Shown: positions 54,038 to 63,537 of the stretch, piece after piece
Layout of the letters: every line of letters starts with the position of its first letter
Numbering within the stretch: the first letter of the stretch is position 1
Origin: PALSA-505 sp036267135
Lineage (GTDB): Bacteria; Actinomycetota; Actinomycetes; Streptosporangiales; Streptosporangiaceae
DNA length: 64,000 bases
Assembly (NCBI GenBank): GCA_036267135.1
Contig: DATAWQ010000079.1
Span: forward strand, 25,183 to 89,182
Direction: 5' to 3'
Program-made: the position numbers and the translations under genes
The notes under the pieces: model-generated
Seen by the model: the letters and a program-made list of their open reading frames with translations, nothing else
Database searches by the model: none
Told to the model about the DNA's origin: nothing

Positions 54038-55330
54038 ATGCCGACGCTGACTTACCTGCCGGGGTTCGGGAACGAGCACGTGAGCGAGGCGGTGGCCGGT
54101 GCGCTGCCGGCCGGGCGGAACTCGCCGCAGAAGGCGCCGCTGGGGCTGTACGCCGAGCAGATCAGCGGGACCGCGTTCACGCAGCCCCGGGCCGTGAACC
54201 GGCGCACCTGGGTGTACCGGATCCTGCCGTCGGCCGCGCACCCGGCGTTCCGCCGGATCGACAACGGGCGGCTGCGCAGCGCCCCGTTCGGTGAGGTCGA
54301 GCCCAACCCGAACCGGCTGCGCTGGGATCCGCCGGCCCTGCCGCCGCCGGGCACCGACTTCGTGGACGGCCTCTACACGGTGGGCGGTAACGGCGACACG
54401 CTCAGCCACACCGGGATCGGCATCCATTGGTACACGGCCAGCGCGTCCATGGTGGACCGCTACTTCGTGAACGCCGACGGCGAGCTGCTGATCGTGCCGG
54501 AGGCCGGCAGCCTGCTGCTGCGCACCGAACTCGGCGCGCTGCACGTGGCCCCGGGCGAGTTCGCGGTGGTCCCGCGGGGCATCAGGTTCGCCGTGGACCT
54601 GCCCGGGCAGACCGCCCGAGGCTACATCTGCGAGAACTACGGCGCGCTGTTCACGCTGCCCGAGCGCGGGCCGATCGGGGCCAACGGGCTGGCCAACGAG
54701 CGGGACTTCCTGGCCCCGGTGGCGGCCTACGAGGAAGACCGGCGGGCCGTCCAGGTGGTGGAGAAGTTCGGCGGCAACCTGTGGGCGGCGGACTACGACC
54801 ATTCCCCGCTGGACGTGGTCGCCTGGCACGGCGACTACACGCCGTACAAGTACGACCTGGCCAACTTCATGGTGATCGGCACGATCAGCTTCGACCACCC
54901 GGATCCGTCGATCTTCACGGTGCTGACCTCCCCCACCGACTCACCCGGGCTGGCCAACGCCGACTTCGTCGCGTTCGCGCCGCGCTGGCTGGTCGGCGAG
55001 GACACGTTCCGCCCGCCCTGGTTCCACCGCAACGTGATGAGCGAGTTCATGGGCCTGGTCCGCGGCGTGTACGACGCCAAGGCCGAGGGCTTCCTGCCCG
55101 GCGGGGGCAGCCTGCACAACTCGTTCAGCTCGCACGGGCCTGATGCGGAGACGTTCGAGCGGGCCAGCGCGGCCGACCTGGCCCCGCAGAAGATCGACGA
55201 CACCCTGGCCTTCATGTTCGAGACCCGCTGGCCGGTGGTGCTCACCCGGCAGGCGATGGACGCCCAGCACCGCCAGCAGGCCTACGACGACGTGTGGCGC
55301 GGCCTGGCGCCGAGGTTCGACGCGCCCTGA
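54038..55330 (+). CDS. hmgA: Homogentisate 1,2-dioxygenase
   Basis: A 430-residue cupin-fold Fe(II) dioxygenase. YLPGFGNEHVSEAVAGALP at the N-terminus, NRRTWVYRILPS and the iron site PPWFHRNVMSEFMGLV (His and Glu) with NSFSSHGPD (His) are diagnostic. It opens the ring of homogentisate to maleylacetoacetate in tyrosine and phenylalanine breakdown. No maleylacetoacetate isomerase, fumarylacetoacetase or HPPD gene lies in the window. GAAGGAGG seven bases before the ATG is a strong SD. A G-rich tract upstream could affect its expression. Confidence 0.96.
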   Translation: MPTLTYLPGFGNEHVSEAVAGALPAGRNSPQKAPLGLYAEQISGTAFTQPRAVNRRTWVYRILPSAAHPAFRRIDNGRLRSAPFGEVEPNPNRLRWDPPALPPPGTDFVDGLYTVGGNGDTLSHTGIGIHWYTASASMVDRYFVNADGELLIVPEAGSLLLRTELGALHVAPGEFAVVPRGIRFAVDLPGQTARGYICENYGALFTLPERGPIGANGLANERDFLAPVAAYEEDRRAVQVVEKFGGNLWAADYDHSPLDVVAWHGDYTPYKYDLANFMVIGTISFDHPDPSIFTVLTSPTDSPGLANADFVAFAPRWLVGEDTFRPPWFHRNVMSEFMGLVRGVYDAKAEGFLPGGGSLHNSFSSHGPDAETFERASAADLAPQKIDDTLAFMFETRWPVVLTRQAMDAQHRQQAYDDVWRGLAPRFDAP

Positions 55331-55610
55331 CCCTGGAAACGTTGCCGTCGGTGGCGTCGGTCGACGTCACCGAAATTCCTTAGCGGGGCTTACGGTGTTT
55401 TTTTGGCCGGAAAGACACCCGGCGGCGTGACCCTGTTACCAGAGTGACCAATGCACCGAAATGGGGCTGCTGGGGGTGTTGTGTGTGTGACAACCGCGGC
55501 GTACCGTCAGGCCCAAGAGGTCACATTCGTGTGCATGCGGGCGAGATATACGCTCCTGCCCGAATTGAACCTCGGCGTTGACCTGGCGTGCAAGACCCGA
55601 GGGGGCAGAA
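55331..55610 (+). other. Intergenic region upstream of the large S53 protein
   Basis: This 280-base gap has a T7 tract at 55396-55402 without a clear stem, TTGACC at 55578 too near the start to serve, and the SD GAGGGGG at 55599-55605. It should contain the exoprotein promoter, but I cannot place it. No gene is visible. Confidence 0.4.
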
Positions 55611-58600
55611 ATGGTGGGATCGGTCTTAGTTCGCGTCCGTGTTTCGATCAGCAGCGCGCTTAGGGCGTGCAGGACTTTACCGGACCTGTTCAGGCGGCCT
55701 GCCACCATCGCGGTGGCGATGATTACGGCCATTCTCGGCCTCGCGGGTTATGCTCCCGCGGCCGCCGCGGCGGTCACCAAGGCACCCCTGCCCTGGGCCA
55801 CCGCGGCCCGGCACGGCAACGTCACCCTGAAGGGGCAGGTGCCCCTGGCCGTAGCCAGCGCGGGGCGGATGTCGCAGCGCGGCATCGTGCCCGTCGGCAG
55901 GGTGGCGCCCGCGGCGTCGATCTCGCTCAGTTTCGGCTTTCCGCTCAGGAACAAGACGGCTCTCAACGCCCTCATCGTGGCGGAGGCCAAGACCCACCGC
56001 GAGATGAGCCGGGCGGACATCTACGCCAGGTTCTCCCCGCCGAAGGCGCAGTACGAAGCGCTGAGAAACTGGCTCGTGGGCCACGGCTACACCGTCACCC
56101 ACGTCGGCGCCGACCGGCTCGAAATGACGGCCAAGGCGCCGGCCTCGGTCGTCGATAACTCGCTCGGTGTGAAGCTCGAGGTGTTCCACGGCGCCGCCTA
56201 CACCGACAAGGGCGTGAACGTGCCGGCGCAGGACTTCTACGCCAACACGACCGCTCCCGTGCTGCCGGCCCGGCTGGGCGTGCAGAGCATTTCCGGGCTG
56301 AGCAACATCGACAAGTTCTTCACCGACACCCAACTCGCCGCCGCCGCGGGCAAATCGGTGAAGTCGGTCAAGCCGCTCACCCGAAGCGGTGGCTACTACC
56401 CGTCCGATCTGCAGTCCATGTACGACGTCAAGGGCACCTACGGCTACGGCACCGGGCAGACCATCGGCTTCACACTGTGGGGGGCCGCGGAGAACCAGGC
56501 CGCCACGACCGAGTTCGGCACCGTTACCGGGCAGCCGGCCCTCACCGTGGACCCGCTGTGCACGGCCACCGGCAACAACGCCACCACGCCCAGTTCCTGC
56601 TCGGGCATCCAGGAATCGCCGAACCACCTGCTCAACATCCTGGAGAACGGCAACGCCGACAACGCCTACGGCGGCAACGCCGAGACCGGGCTCGACGTCG
56701 AGACCTCGCACGGCATGGCTCCGGGGGTCGCCGAGAAGTACTCCCTCGGCGACTGCTCCGCCACGCCGTCGCCCGGACTGTCCAACGGCGACAACTGCAA
56801 CGGCAGTGACGTCGGGCTCGAGGACGCCATCGAGGACGCCGCCAACGACCCGACGCTGCACTCGGTGTCGGACAGCTGGGGCTACGGAGGTGACGCCGAG
56901 TACGGCACGCAGGACCCCTTCGTCCTGGCCACGCAGAACTCGTTCGCCATCGCAGCCGCGGCCGGCACGACCTTCTACTTCTCGACCGGGGACGACGGCA
57001 CGTATGAGTCCGGCTACCCGGCCGACAGCCCGTACGTGGTGGCGGTCGGCGGCACCACGCTGTTCTCCACCCAGTCGCTGACCTCGACGTCCCCGCCGGG
57101 CACGCTCAGCACCGAGAACGCCTGGGCCGCCGGCGGCAGCTGGTGCTCCAACATCGAGCCCCGCCCGGCCTGGCAGAACGGCGCCGGGGTCACCGCCAAC
57201 GCCAGCTGCCCGGGGCGCGCCGTTCCGGACATATCGGCTATAGCCGACACCAACTCGGCCGTGTACGAGGTCTACAGCACGGGCGCGAGCAGCTACCGGA
57301 CCGGATCGGTCGGCGGCACCAGCGTCGCCGCACCGGCGATGAACGGCATGGAATCGGACACCGAGAACTTCATCGCCAACCAGAGCTACCCCGGTGGCGT
57401 CACGCCGGCGATCGGCTTCGAAGGCCCGGTCATGTACATGCTGGGCAACAGCAGCAACTACGCGAGCTACTTCCGCGACGTCCTGTGCGGCAATGACGCC
57501 GACCCGAGCGGCGGCCCGGACGGAGCGTCCGCCCAGCCCGGCTGGGACCAGGCGACCGGCTGGGGCGCGATCGACGTGACCGACTACAGCACCGGTTACG
57601 CGATGGAACTGGGCGCCACCGGCTTGTCGGTGCCTACCTCCTTGGCGCAGAACTACCAGTGGTCATGCGCCAAGACCCCCGGCAACTCGACCGAGCACAG
57701 TATCTCGTTCCCGACCTCCTCGACCGGTTACGCGGTGGGGACGGCGGCGAGCAGCCCCTGGCCCGGCACCTACCTGCCGAGCCGGTCCTGGGGAGCGACG
57801 AACACCTTCTACACCACGACCAACGGCGGCACCGACTGGGTTCCGTCCAACGCCGACATGCTCTCGGTCGCCTGCACCAGCGCCAGCACCTGCGTCGAGG
57901 TCGGCGACGGCGGGGTGATCAAGCGCACCACCAACGCGGGCACCACCTGGACCGCGGACGCTACCCAGTTCGATCAGGCACTCACCCAGGTGACGTGCCC
58001 GTCGAGCACGATCTGCTATGCCGCCGGTGACCGCGGCACCGTCCTGTCGTCCTCCGACGGCGGCGTCACGTGGACCGCCACCGCCAGCGCGGACGGCAAC
58101 CCCATCTACGGGCTCAGCTGCCCGACCACCACTACCTGCTACGCCGTGGACAACTACGCCCACGTCGAGACGACCACCAACGGGGGCACCACCTGGACGC
58201 TGTCGAGCACCCCGGTGACGACACCAGGCGTGAACGTCCCCGGGTCGGGCGGCCCCAACCCCTACGCCGGGCTGTTCGGCGTGTCCTGCCCGGAGACGAC
58301 CACGTGCGTGGCCGTCGGCGGTTACCCGCCCACGGCGATCACCGGCGAGACCGCGCCACCCATCGTCACGACCACCGACGGCAGTGACTGGAGCCTGCAG
58401 AACTCGAACGCGGCCGCCGGCGACTACCTGATGGCCGTGTCGTGTGCCACCGGTACCACCACCTGCTACGCCGTCGGCTACGGCGGCACGATCGTGACCA
58501 CGACCAACCTGACCACCTGGTCCACGATGACCTCCGGCACCACCGAGCCGTTGATCGGCATCACGTGCCTGAGCGCGACCAGTTGTGTCGCCGACGGTGA

Positions 58601-61376
58601 GGGCGGCACCATCGACGTCCTCAACGGCACCACGTGGACTCCGTCGACCACGACGCTCGGCAGCAGTGCCTACCTGGCCGGCGTCACCTGCCTGACCGCG
58701 AACGACTGCTACTCCGTGGGCAAGCAGGGTGTCACCCTCAACTACGACTCCACCAACGTGAGCAGCACCGTCACCCAGCAAGCGGGCGGCGGCACGACCC
58801 AGACCATGGACTCGATCAGCTGCACCAGTGCCAGCACCTGTGAGGCGGTCGGCGGGGCCGGGACGATCCTCGGCACCACCAACGGCGGCCAGACCTGGTT
58901 GCCGCAGGCCTCAGGCAGCACGGCCACCCTGGACGGGGTCTCGTGCTCGGGCAGCGACTGCGTCGCCGTCGGCACGACCGGCACCATCCTGGCCACCACC
59001 AACGGCGGGACCAACTGGGCTTCGCAGCCGTCCGGGGTCACCGTGACCCTGGCCAGTGCGGCCTGCGACAGCGGCGGGTGCGTCGTGGTGGGCAGCGCTC
59101 CGAGCGGGGGCACGGGAACCATCCTGACCGCCGCTAACGGTGGGGGCAGCTGGACGGCTGCGACGTCAGGCGTCAGCACCAGCCTGACCGGGGTAGCGTG
59201 CGAGTCCAGCGACTGCTGGGCCGTCGGCGGCATCCCGACCGGCACCACCACGGCCGCGATCGTGGCCTCGACCAACGGCGGGACGAGCTGGCAGCCACAG
59301 GCGTCCAACTCCCTGCAGGCGCTGAGCTCGATCGCCTGCGCCGACGCCACCGACTGCTTCGCCGGCGGCGCCATCGGAACCGTCGTCGCGACGAACAGCG
59401 CAGGAGCGAGCTGGTATCAGGAAGGCGACCCGATCAGCGGGCCGACCACCGCCCTGAACGCCGGCCCGACCAGCATCACCGCCATCGACGGCGCCGCCTG
59501 CTCGCCGGCGGCCTGCTTCATGGCCACCGCCAGCAGCGGCAACATCATGATGACGCCGCTGCTCACGGTCACCGTCGACGCCTCCGGCGCCTACGGGACC
59601 ACTCCGGATCTGACCGGCCTGGCCCCCAGCTCGGCCGCGATCTCCTACAACCCGCAGTCGGCGGCCTCCGCCGTCACCGGCGGCCTCAGTTGCTCGACGA
59701 CGGCCACCGACGTGTCCGACGCGGGGTCCTACCCCATCAGCAGCTGCTCCGGCCTGGCCGCGAACGGCTACAACGTCATCTATAACTACGGCGCCAGCTC
59801 GTACTCGGTGACGCAGGCGTCCAACAGCATCGCCTTCCCGTCCATCGCCGACCAGACCTACGGCAGCGGTTCCTTCCAGATCGACCCGACCGCGAGCTCG
59901 GGGCTGGCCGTGGCGCTGCAGGCCACGGGCGATTGCTCCCTCGATTCGAGCACGTCCCCGGCGAACGTGACCCTCACCGGTGCCGGAAGCTGCTCGATCA
60001 CGGCCAGCCAGGCCGGTGACAACGACTACGCCGCGGCGCAGAGCGTGACCCAGTCGTTCTCGATCTCGCAAGCCAGCCAGATCATCGACTTCACGACCCT
60101 GTCCCCGCACACCTACGGCGATGCCTCGTTCGAGATCGACCCGACAGCCACTTCCGGGCTGACGGTGTCGCTGTCGGCGTCGGGGCCGTGCTCGGTGAGC
60201 TCCCCCACGTCACCCGCGAACGTGACGATCACCGGCACGGGCCAGTGCAGCATCACCGCCTCCCAGGACGGTGACAACGACTACACGGCGGCGCAGAGCG
60301 TCACCCAGTCGTTCAACATCGCCCTGGCCAGCCAGATGATCACGTTCAACTCGCTGCCGGGCCAGACGTACGGCGCGGGGCCGATCACCCTGGGTGCCTA
60401 CAGTTCGTCCGGCCTGCCGATCACGTACTTCGCGACCGGTGGCTGCGCGGTCAGCGGGAACACGCTGACGATCGTGGGCGGCGGGACCTGTACTGTCCTC
60501 GCCACCCAGCCGGGTAACGCGGACTACAACCCCGCACCCGACGTCCAGCAGTCCTTCAACATCGCCCCGGCGAGTCAGACGATCAGGTTCGGCGCCCTGC
60601 CGGGCAAGACGTTCGGCAACCCGAGCTTCCTGCTGAAGGCCACCGCCAGTTCGGGCCTGCCGATCAGTTACTCGGTGGGTGCGACCGACTCCTGCTCTGT
60701 CTCCGCGGGGCGGCTCACCCTCACCGGGGCCGGCAGTTGCACGGTCACCGCGGCGCAGGACGGCAACAGCGACTACACGGCTGCTCAGTCGGTCAGCCAG
60801 ACCTTCCAGATCAGCCAGGGCACACCGAAGTCGGTGAAGGTCACCGCCACCCCAGTGCCCGCCGTGCTCGGCTCCGTCACCTACCACGTGACGGTGAAGG
60901 GCTTCAGCGGCACGGCCCCGACCGGGACCGTGACGGTTTCCGACGGCACCAGCACCTGTTCCATCGACTCGCTTACCGCGGGCGCGGGCACGTGCTCGAT
61001 CGACGAGTCGGCCGGGACGTACACGGTGACCGCTTCTTACTCCGGCGACAACAACTACATGGCGGCCACCGGGTCGAAGAACCAGGTCGTGCAGAAGGCC
61101 AAGCCGACTGTCTCGATCACTCCTTCGGCCAACCCGGCGCCGGCGCCAGGGAACGTCGGTTACCTCGTGTCGGTCACGGGCGTGGCCGGGTTCACTCCCG
61201 CCGGCACCGTGATCGTGGCCGACGGCAACGGCGAGTCGTGTGACATCAACCTGTCCGGAGGCAACGGCTCCTGCGAGATCAACGAAGCGAAGGGGACCTA
61301 TCACATCACCGCGGAATACCTAGGGAACGCTGAGTACAAGGGCGTTTCGAAAGCCATCACGGAGCGAGTCCAATAA
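55611..61376 (+). CDS. Giant modular S53 protease with propeller and Ig-like repeats
   Basis: A 1921-residue secreted protein. Signal peptide to about residue 45 (GYAPAAAAA). A sedolisin activation prodomain follows (~55-215: SFGFPLRNKTALNALIVAEA, YARFSPPKAQYEALRNWL). The S53 catalytic domain (~240-670) has GNAETGLDVETSHGMAPG (Glu/Asp), FSTGDDGTYESGYPAD and GGTSVAAPAMNG (Ser). Residues ~680-1320 form about ten Ycf48/BNR-like propeller units, each with paired cysteines and GG..W (TTNAGTTWTADA, SSDGGVTWTATA). Five ~80-residue repeats (QTYGSGSFQIDPTASSGLAV, GDNDYAAAQSVTQSF) and two Ig-like domains (GTVTVSDGTSTCSI) end it. The start is fixed by GAGGGGG five bases upstream. Confidence 0.9.
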   Translation: MVGSVLVRVRVSISSALRACRTLPDLFRRPATIAVAMITAILGLAGYAPAAAAAVTKAPLPWATAARHGNVTLKGQVPLAVASAGRMSQRGIVPVGRVAPAASISLSFGFPLRNKTALNALIVAEAKTHREMSRADIYARFSPPKAQYEALRNWLVGHGYTVTHVGADRLEMTAKAPASVVDNSLGVKLEVFHGAAYTDKGVNVPAQDFYANTTAPVLPARLGVQSISGLSNIDKFFTDTQLAAAAGKSVKSVKPLTRSGGYYPSDLQSMYDVKGTYGYGTGQTIGFTLWGAAENQAATTEFGTVTGQPALTVDPLCTATGNNATTPSSCSGIQESPNHLLNILENGNADNAYGGNAETGLDVETSHGMAPGVAEKYSLGDCSATPSPGLSNGDNCNGSDVGLEDAIEDAANDPTLHSVSDSWGYGGDAEYGTQDPFVLATQNSFAIAAAAGTTFYFSTGDDGTYESGYPADSPYVVAVGGTTLFSTQSLTSTSPPGTLSTENAWAAGGSWCSNIEPRPAWQNGAGVTANASCPGRAVPDISAIADTNSAVYEVYSTGASSYRTGSVGGTSVAAPAMNGMESDTENFIANQSYPGGVTPAIGFEGPVMYMLGNSSNYASYFRDVLCGNDADPSGGPDGASAQPGWDQATGWGAIDVTDYSTGYAMELGATGLSVPTSLAQNYQWSCAKTPGNSTEHSISFPTSSTGYAVGTAASSPWPGTYLPSRSWGATNTFYTTTNGGTDWVPSNADMLSVACTSASTCVEVGDGGVIKRTTNAGTTWTADATQFDQALTQVTCPSSTICYAAGDRGTVLSSSDGGVTWTATASADGNPIYGLSCPTTTTCYAVDNYAHVETTTNGGTTWTLSSTPVTTPGVNVPGSGGPNPYAGLFGVSCPETTTCVAVGGYPPTAITGETAPPIVTTTDGSDWSLQNSNAAAGDYLMAVSCATGTTTCYAVGYGGTIVTTTNLTTWSTMTSGTTEPLIGITCLSATSCVADGEGGTIDVLNGTTWTPSTTTLGSSAYLAGVTCLTANDCYSVGKQGVTLNYDSTNVSSTVTQQAGGGTTQTMDSISCTSASTCEAVGGAGTILGTTNGGQTWLPQASGSTATLDGVSCSGSDCVAVGTTGTILATTNGGTNWASQPSGVTVTLASAACDSGGCVVVGSAPSGGTGTILTAANGGGSWTAATSGVSTSLTGVACESSDCWAVGGIPTGTTTAAIVASTNGGTSWQPQASNSLQALSSIACADATDCFAGGAIGTVVATNSAGASWYQEGDPISGPTTALNAGPTSITAIDGAACSPAACFMATASSGNIMMTPLLTVTVDASGAYGTTPDLTGLAPSSAAISYNPQSAASAVTGGLSCSTTATDVSDAGSYPISSCSGLAANGYNVIYNYGASSYSVTQASNSIAFPSIADQTYGSGSFQIDPTASSGLAVALQATGDCSLDSSTSPANVTLTGAGSCSITASQAGDNDYAAAQSVTQSFSISQASQIIDFTTLSPHTYGDASFEIDPTATSGLTVSLSASGPCSVSSPTSPANVTITGTGQCSITASQDGDNDYTAAQSVTQSFNIALASQMITFNSLPGQTYGAGPITLGAYSSSGLPITYFATGGCAVSGNTLTIVGGGTCTVLATQPGNADYNPAPDVQQSFNIAPASQTIRFGALPGKTFGNPSFLLKATASSGLPISYSVGATDSCSVSAGRLTLTGAGSCTVTAAQDGNSDYTAAQSVSQTFQISQGTPKSVKVTATPVPAVLGSVTYHVTVKGFSGTAPTGTVTVSDGTSTCSIDSLTAGAGTCSIDESAGTYTVTASYSGDNNYMAATGSKNQVVQKAKPTVSITPSANPAPAPGNVGYLVSVTGVAGFTPAGTVIVADGNGESCDINLSGGNGSCEINEAKGTYHITAEYLGNAEYKGVSKAITERVQ
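59815..60830 (+). repeat. Internal ~240-270 bp coding repeats
   Basis: About four to five tandem units encode the QTYG...DPTASSGL...GSCSITASQ.GDNDYTAAQSV.QSF pattern. Similarity is clear at the DNA level (for example GACAACGACTAC with GCGGCGCAGAGCGT recurring), showing recent duplication. Confidence 0.75.
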
Positions 61377-61383
61377 CCGATAG

Positions 61384-61572
61384 CTAGCACGGCGCCTGCT
61401 GCCCGGGGTTGATCCCCCGGGCAGCAGGCGTATCGGTGTCGTTAGTCGCCCGCCAGAAGAATTCCAGCTGGATGTTGTCGGGGTCGCGAAAGGCCAGCAT
61501 TGCGTTCGCGGTGTAAGCGGGCTGCTTGACACACGAGTCGAGTCCCGCCCGGAACTCGCTGAAGGTACTGAA
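61384..61572 (-). pseudogene. VOC (glyoxalase-like) protein remnant
   Basis: The reverse frame ending at TAG 61384-61386 reads ...YTANAMLAFRDPDNIQLEFF then WRATND. RDPDNIQLEFF is the usual last strand of VOC-family proteins, with the glutamate as metal ligand. Upstream residues (FSEFRAGLDSCVKQPA) give little likeness and there is no start codon or SD, so only the last ~30 residues survive. Its tail is encoded by the terminator hairpin of the large protease gene, which may have replaced the original end. Confidence 0.62.
61393..61430. terminator. Strong terminator hairpin after the large S53 gene
   Basis: A 16 bp perfect stem (CGCCTGCTGCCCGGGG at 61393-61408 and its complement at 61415-61430) with a six-base loop, 17 bases after the stop at 61376. 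Confidence 0.85.
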
Positions 61573-61936
61573 ACCCGCTGAAGCGACTCGAAACGGGCAC
61601 AGCCTGTCCGTCCCCAGCTGCTCTCAGTAACGACTGGAACAGGTAGTCAAGCCCGCAGGGCCGACTAGGCGCTCAACCGCCAAAGTTATGAGAACTTCCT
61701 GCCCCGATGTCGCTTTCCCAAGCCCGATCATGATCGTTTCCGGTGATCATTGGAACATTTCGGTTCACAGGTGACACGAAGGAGTCCAACGATCTTGGAG
61801 AACGATCATGAGCAGGCATAGCGCAAGCACAAAAGGGTGGAAAGCAGACATGATTCCCGGGGGTGCGGCCGGGCTGGGGTGGGGGGCTGGGGTGGGGGGC
61901 TGGCTGGGGTGGGGGTGGGTTAGAGGTGGGGGTGGG
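61573..61936. other. Intergenic region with palindrome and G-tracts
   Basis: Contains CGATCATGATCG (61725-61736), a perfect 12 bp palindrome; GAAGGAG at 61778-61784; and 61862-61945, a G-tract repeat of GGCTGGGGTGGGG units next to the aldo/keto reductase 3' end. A 51-residue frame from ATG 61808 with GGAG seven bases upstream is glycine-rich and mostly coded by the G-tract; I do not call it a gene. Confidence 0.45.
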
Positions 61937-62986
61937 TTAGAGGTGGGGGGCTCGGAGGGTTAGGTCGGCGGCGGAGAGGCGGTCGCTGGCGGTCTTGGCC
62001 TGGTGCCAGTAGGGGTAGATCAGCGGCGGGGCGCTGACCTTGTCCAGGGCGGCGCGGTCGGAGTCGGTGAGGGTGAGCGACGCGGCGGCCAGGTTGTCGG
62101 TCAGTTGCTCGCTGGTGCGGGCGCCGATGACCAGCGAGGTGACCGCGGGCTTGCCGAGCAGGTAGGCCAGCGCCACCTGGGCGGCCGACACATCGTGCTG
62201 CTGGCCCACGCTGATCAGCACCTCGACGGTGTCGTGCAGGCGCTCCTGGTCGTAGACGGGCGGCTCGTCCCAGTCGGTCAGCTGGCGTGACCCGGCGGGC
62301 GCGTCCTGGCCGCGGCGGTATTTGCCGGACAGCAGGCCGCCGGCCAGCGGGCTCCACACCAGCACGCCGAGGCCCTGGTCGATGGCCAGCGGGATCAGCT
62401 CGTACTCGGCCTCGCGCGCCTGCAGGGAGTAGTAGATCTGCTGGCTGACGAAGCGCGGCAGGCCGGTGCGGTCGGCGGTGCCGAGCGCCTTCATCAGCTG
62501 CCAGGAGGCGTAGTTGGAGGCGCCGACATAGCGGACCTTGCCCGACTGGACCAGCAGGTCGAGCGCTTGCAGCGTCTCTTCCAGCGGGGTGTGACCGTCC
62601 CACTCGTGCACCTGGTAGAGGTCGATGTGGTCGGTGCCGAGCCGGCGCAGGCTGGCCTCACAGCCAGAGATCACGTGCTGGCGGGACAGCCCGGCGTCGT
62701 TGGGGCCCGGGCCCATGGTCATCCGTACCTTGGTCGCCACCAGGACGTCGTCGCGCCGGCCGCGCAGCACCTCGCCCACGATCTCCTCGGACAGGCCGCC
62801 GGAGTAGACGTCGGCGGTGTCGATGAGGTTGATCCCGGCATCCAGGCACATGTCCACCTGGCGCCTGGCCTCGTTCACATCGGTCGATCCGACGTTCGCG
62901 AAGTTTCCCCGGCCACCGAAGGTCATCGTGCCCATCGTGAGCACAGATATCCGCAGGCCCGAACCACCCAGAGTGCGATATTCCAT
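61937..62986 (-). CDS. Aldo/keto reductase family protein
   Basis: A 349-residue AKR of the YajO/tas-like branch. MEYRTLGGSGLRISVLTMGT opens the barrel; catalytic tyrosine is in LIDTADVYSGGLSEEIVG, lysine in VLVATKVRM and histidine in LYQVHEWDG; the NADPH-binding end is SLVIGARTSEQLTDNL. It reduces aldehydes, ketones or sugars with NADPH. It stands alone, 37 bases downstream of a PPOX-family gene and TetR on the same strand, and could be part of their transcript. Confidence 0.93.
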   Translation of the reverse strand: MEYRTLGGSGLRISVLTMGTMTFGGRGNFANVGSTDVNEARRQVDMCLDAGINLIDTADVYSGGLSEEIVGEVLRGRRDDVLVATKVRMTMGPGPNDAGLSRQHVISGCEASLRRLGTDHIDLYQVHEWDGHTPLEETLQALDLLVQSGKVRYVGASNYASWQLMKALGTADRTGLPRFVSQQIYYSLQAREAEYELIPLAIDQGLGVLVWSPLAGGLLSGKYRRGQDAPAGSRQLTDWDEPPVYDQERLHDTVEVLISVGQQHDVSAAQVALAYLLGKPAVTSLVIGARTSEQLTDNLAAASLTLTDSDRAALDKVSAPPLIYPYWHQAKTASDRLSAADLTLRAPHL

Positions 62987-63023
62987 GGCTTGACCTTATC
63001 GACCGGGCCCGACGGCCCGCGGG

Positions 63024-63533
63024 TCAGGTTTCCAGGTGGAAGGTGAACATCTTGGCCGCGGCGATGCGGGCGCCGATCGCGCCGGAGTCGTTCAGCCAGG
63101 TCTCGAACTCCGGGCCCTGCAGGGGCAGGTAGTGGTCGAGCATGGCCTGGCGCAGTTCGGCGTGGGCCGGGTCCGACAGCTCGAACAGCTCGGCCTGGCC
63201 GTGCACGGTGACGGCGAGTTCCTCGCCCGGCAGGTGGCTGGCGCTGACCGCCGGGCGGGCGGCCAGATGACGCATCCGGACCGAGTCGCGGCCGGAGCTG
63301 AAGCAGAACGACCCGTGCAGCAGGTACCCGTCGACGGGGCCGGCCAAGGGGCGGCCGTCGGCGGTCACCGTGGCCAGCACGAGCAGGCGCATCCCAGTCA
63401 GCCGCTGGCACACCTGCTCGGCGGTCAGCCGGCTCTCGGCGGTGATGATGCCGCGCAGGTGCGGTCCCGCCTCGGCCATGCTCTCGTCGAGCAGCAACTG
63501 CAGCCGCTCGATCTCTTCCGGGGTCTCGAGCAC
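63024..63533 (-). CDS. Pyridoxamine 5'-phosphate oxidase-like flavin-binding protein
   Basis: A 169-residue split-barrel protein. MRLLVLATVTADGRPLAGPV, GSFCFSSGRDSVRMRHLAARP and SASHLPGEELAVTVHGQAEL match general-stress/PPOX proteins binding FMN, F420 or haem. A helical N-terminal 50 residues (EEIERLQLLLDESMAEAG) is extra. The GTG at 63533 is chosen because the family likeness begins there and it follows the TetR stop by four bases; no SD is visible, so coupling is likely. Substrate unknown. Confidence 0.82.
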   Translation of the reverse strand: MLETPEEIERLQLLLDESMAEAGPHLRGIITAESRLTAEQVCQRLTGMRLLVLATVTADGRPLAGPVDGYLLHGSFCFSSGRDSVRMRHLAARPAVSASHLPGEELAVTVHGQAELFELSDPAHAELRQAMLDHYLPLQGPEFETWLNDSGAIGARIAAAKMFTFHLET

Positions 63534-63537
63534 GGGA

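Noticed and set aside
61808..61963. 51-residue frame with an SD-like GGAG
   Set aside because: Most residues come from the G-tract repeat and the frame overlaps the aldo/keto reductase 3' end; kept only as a note in the intergenic entry.
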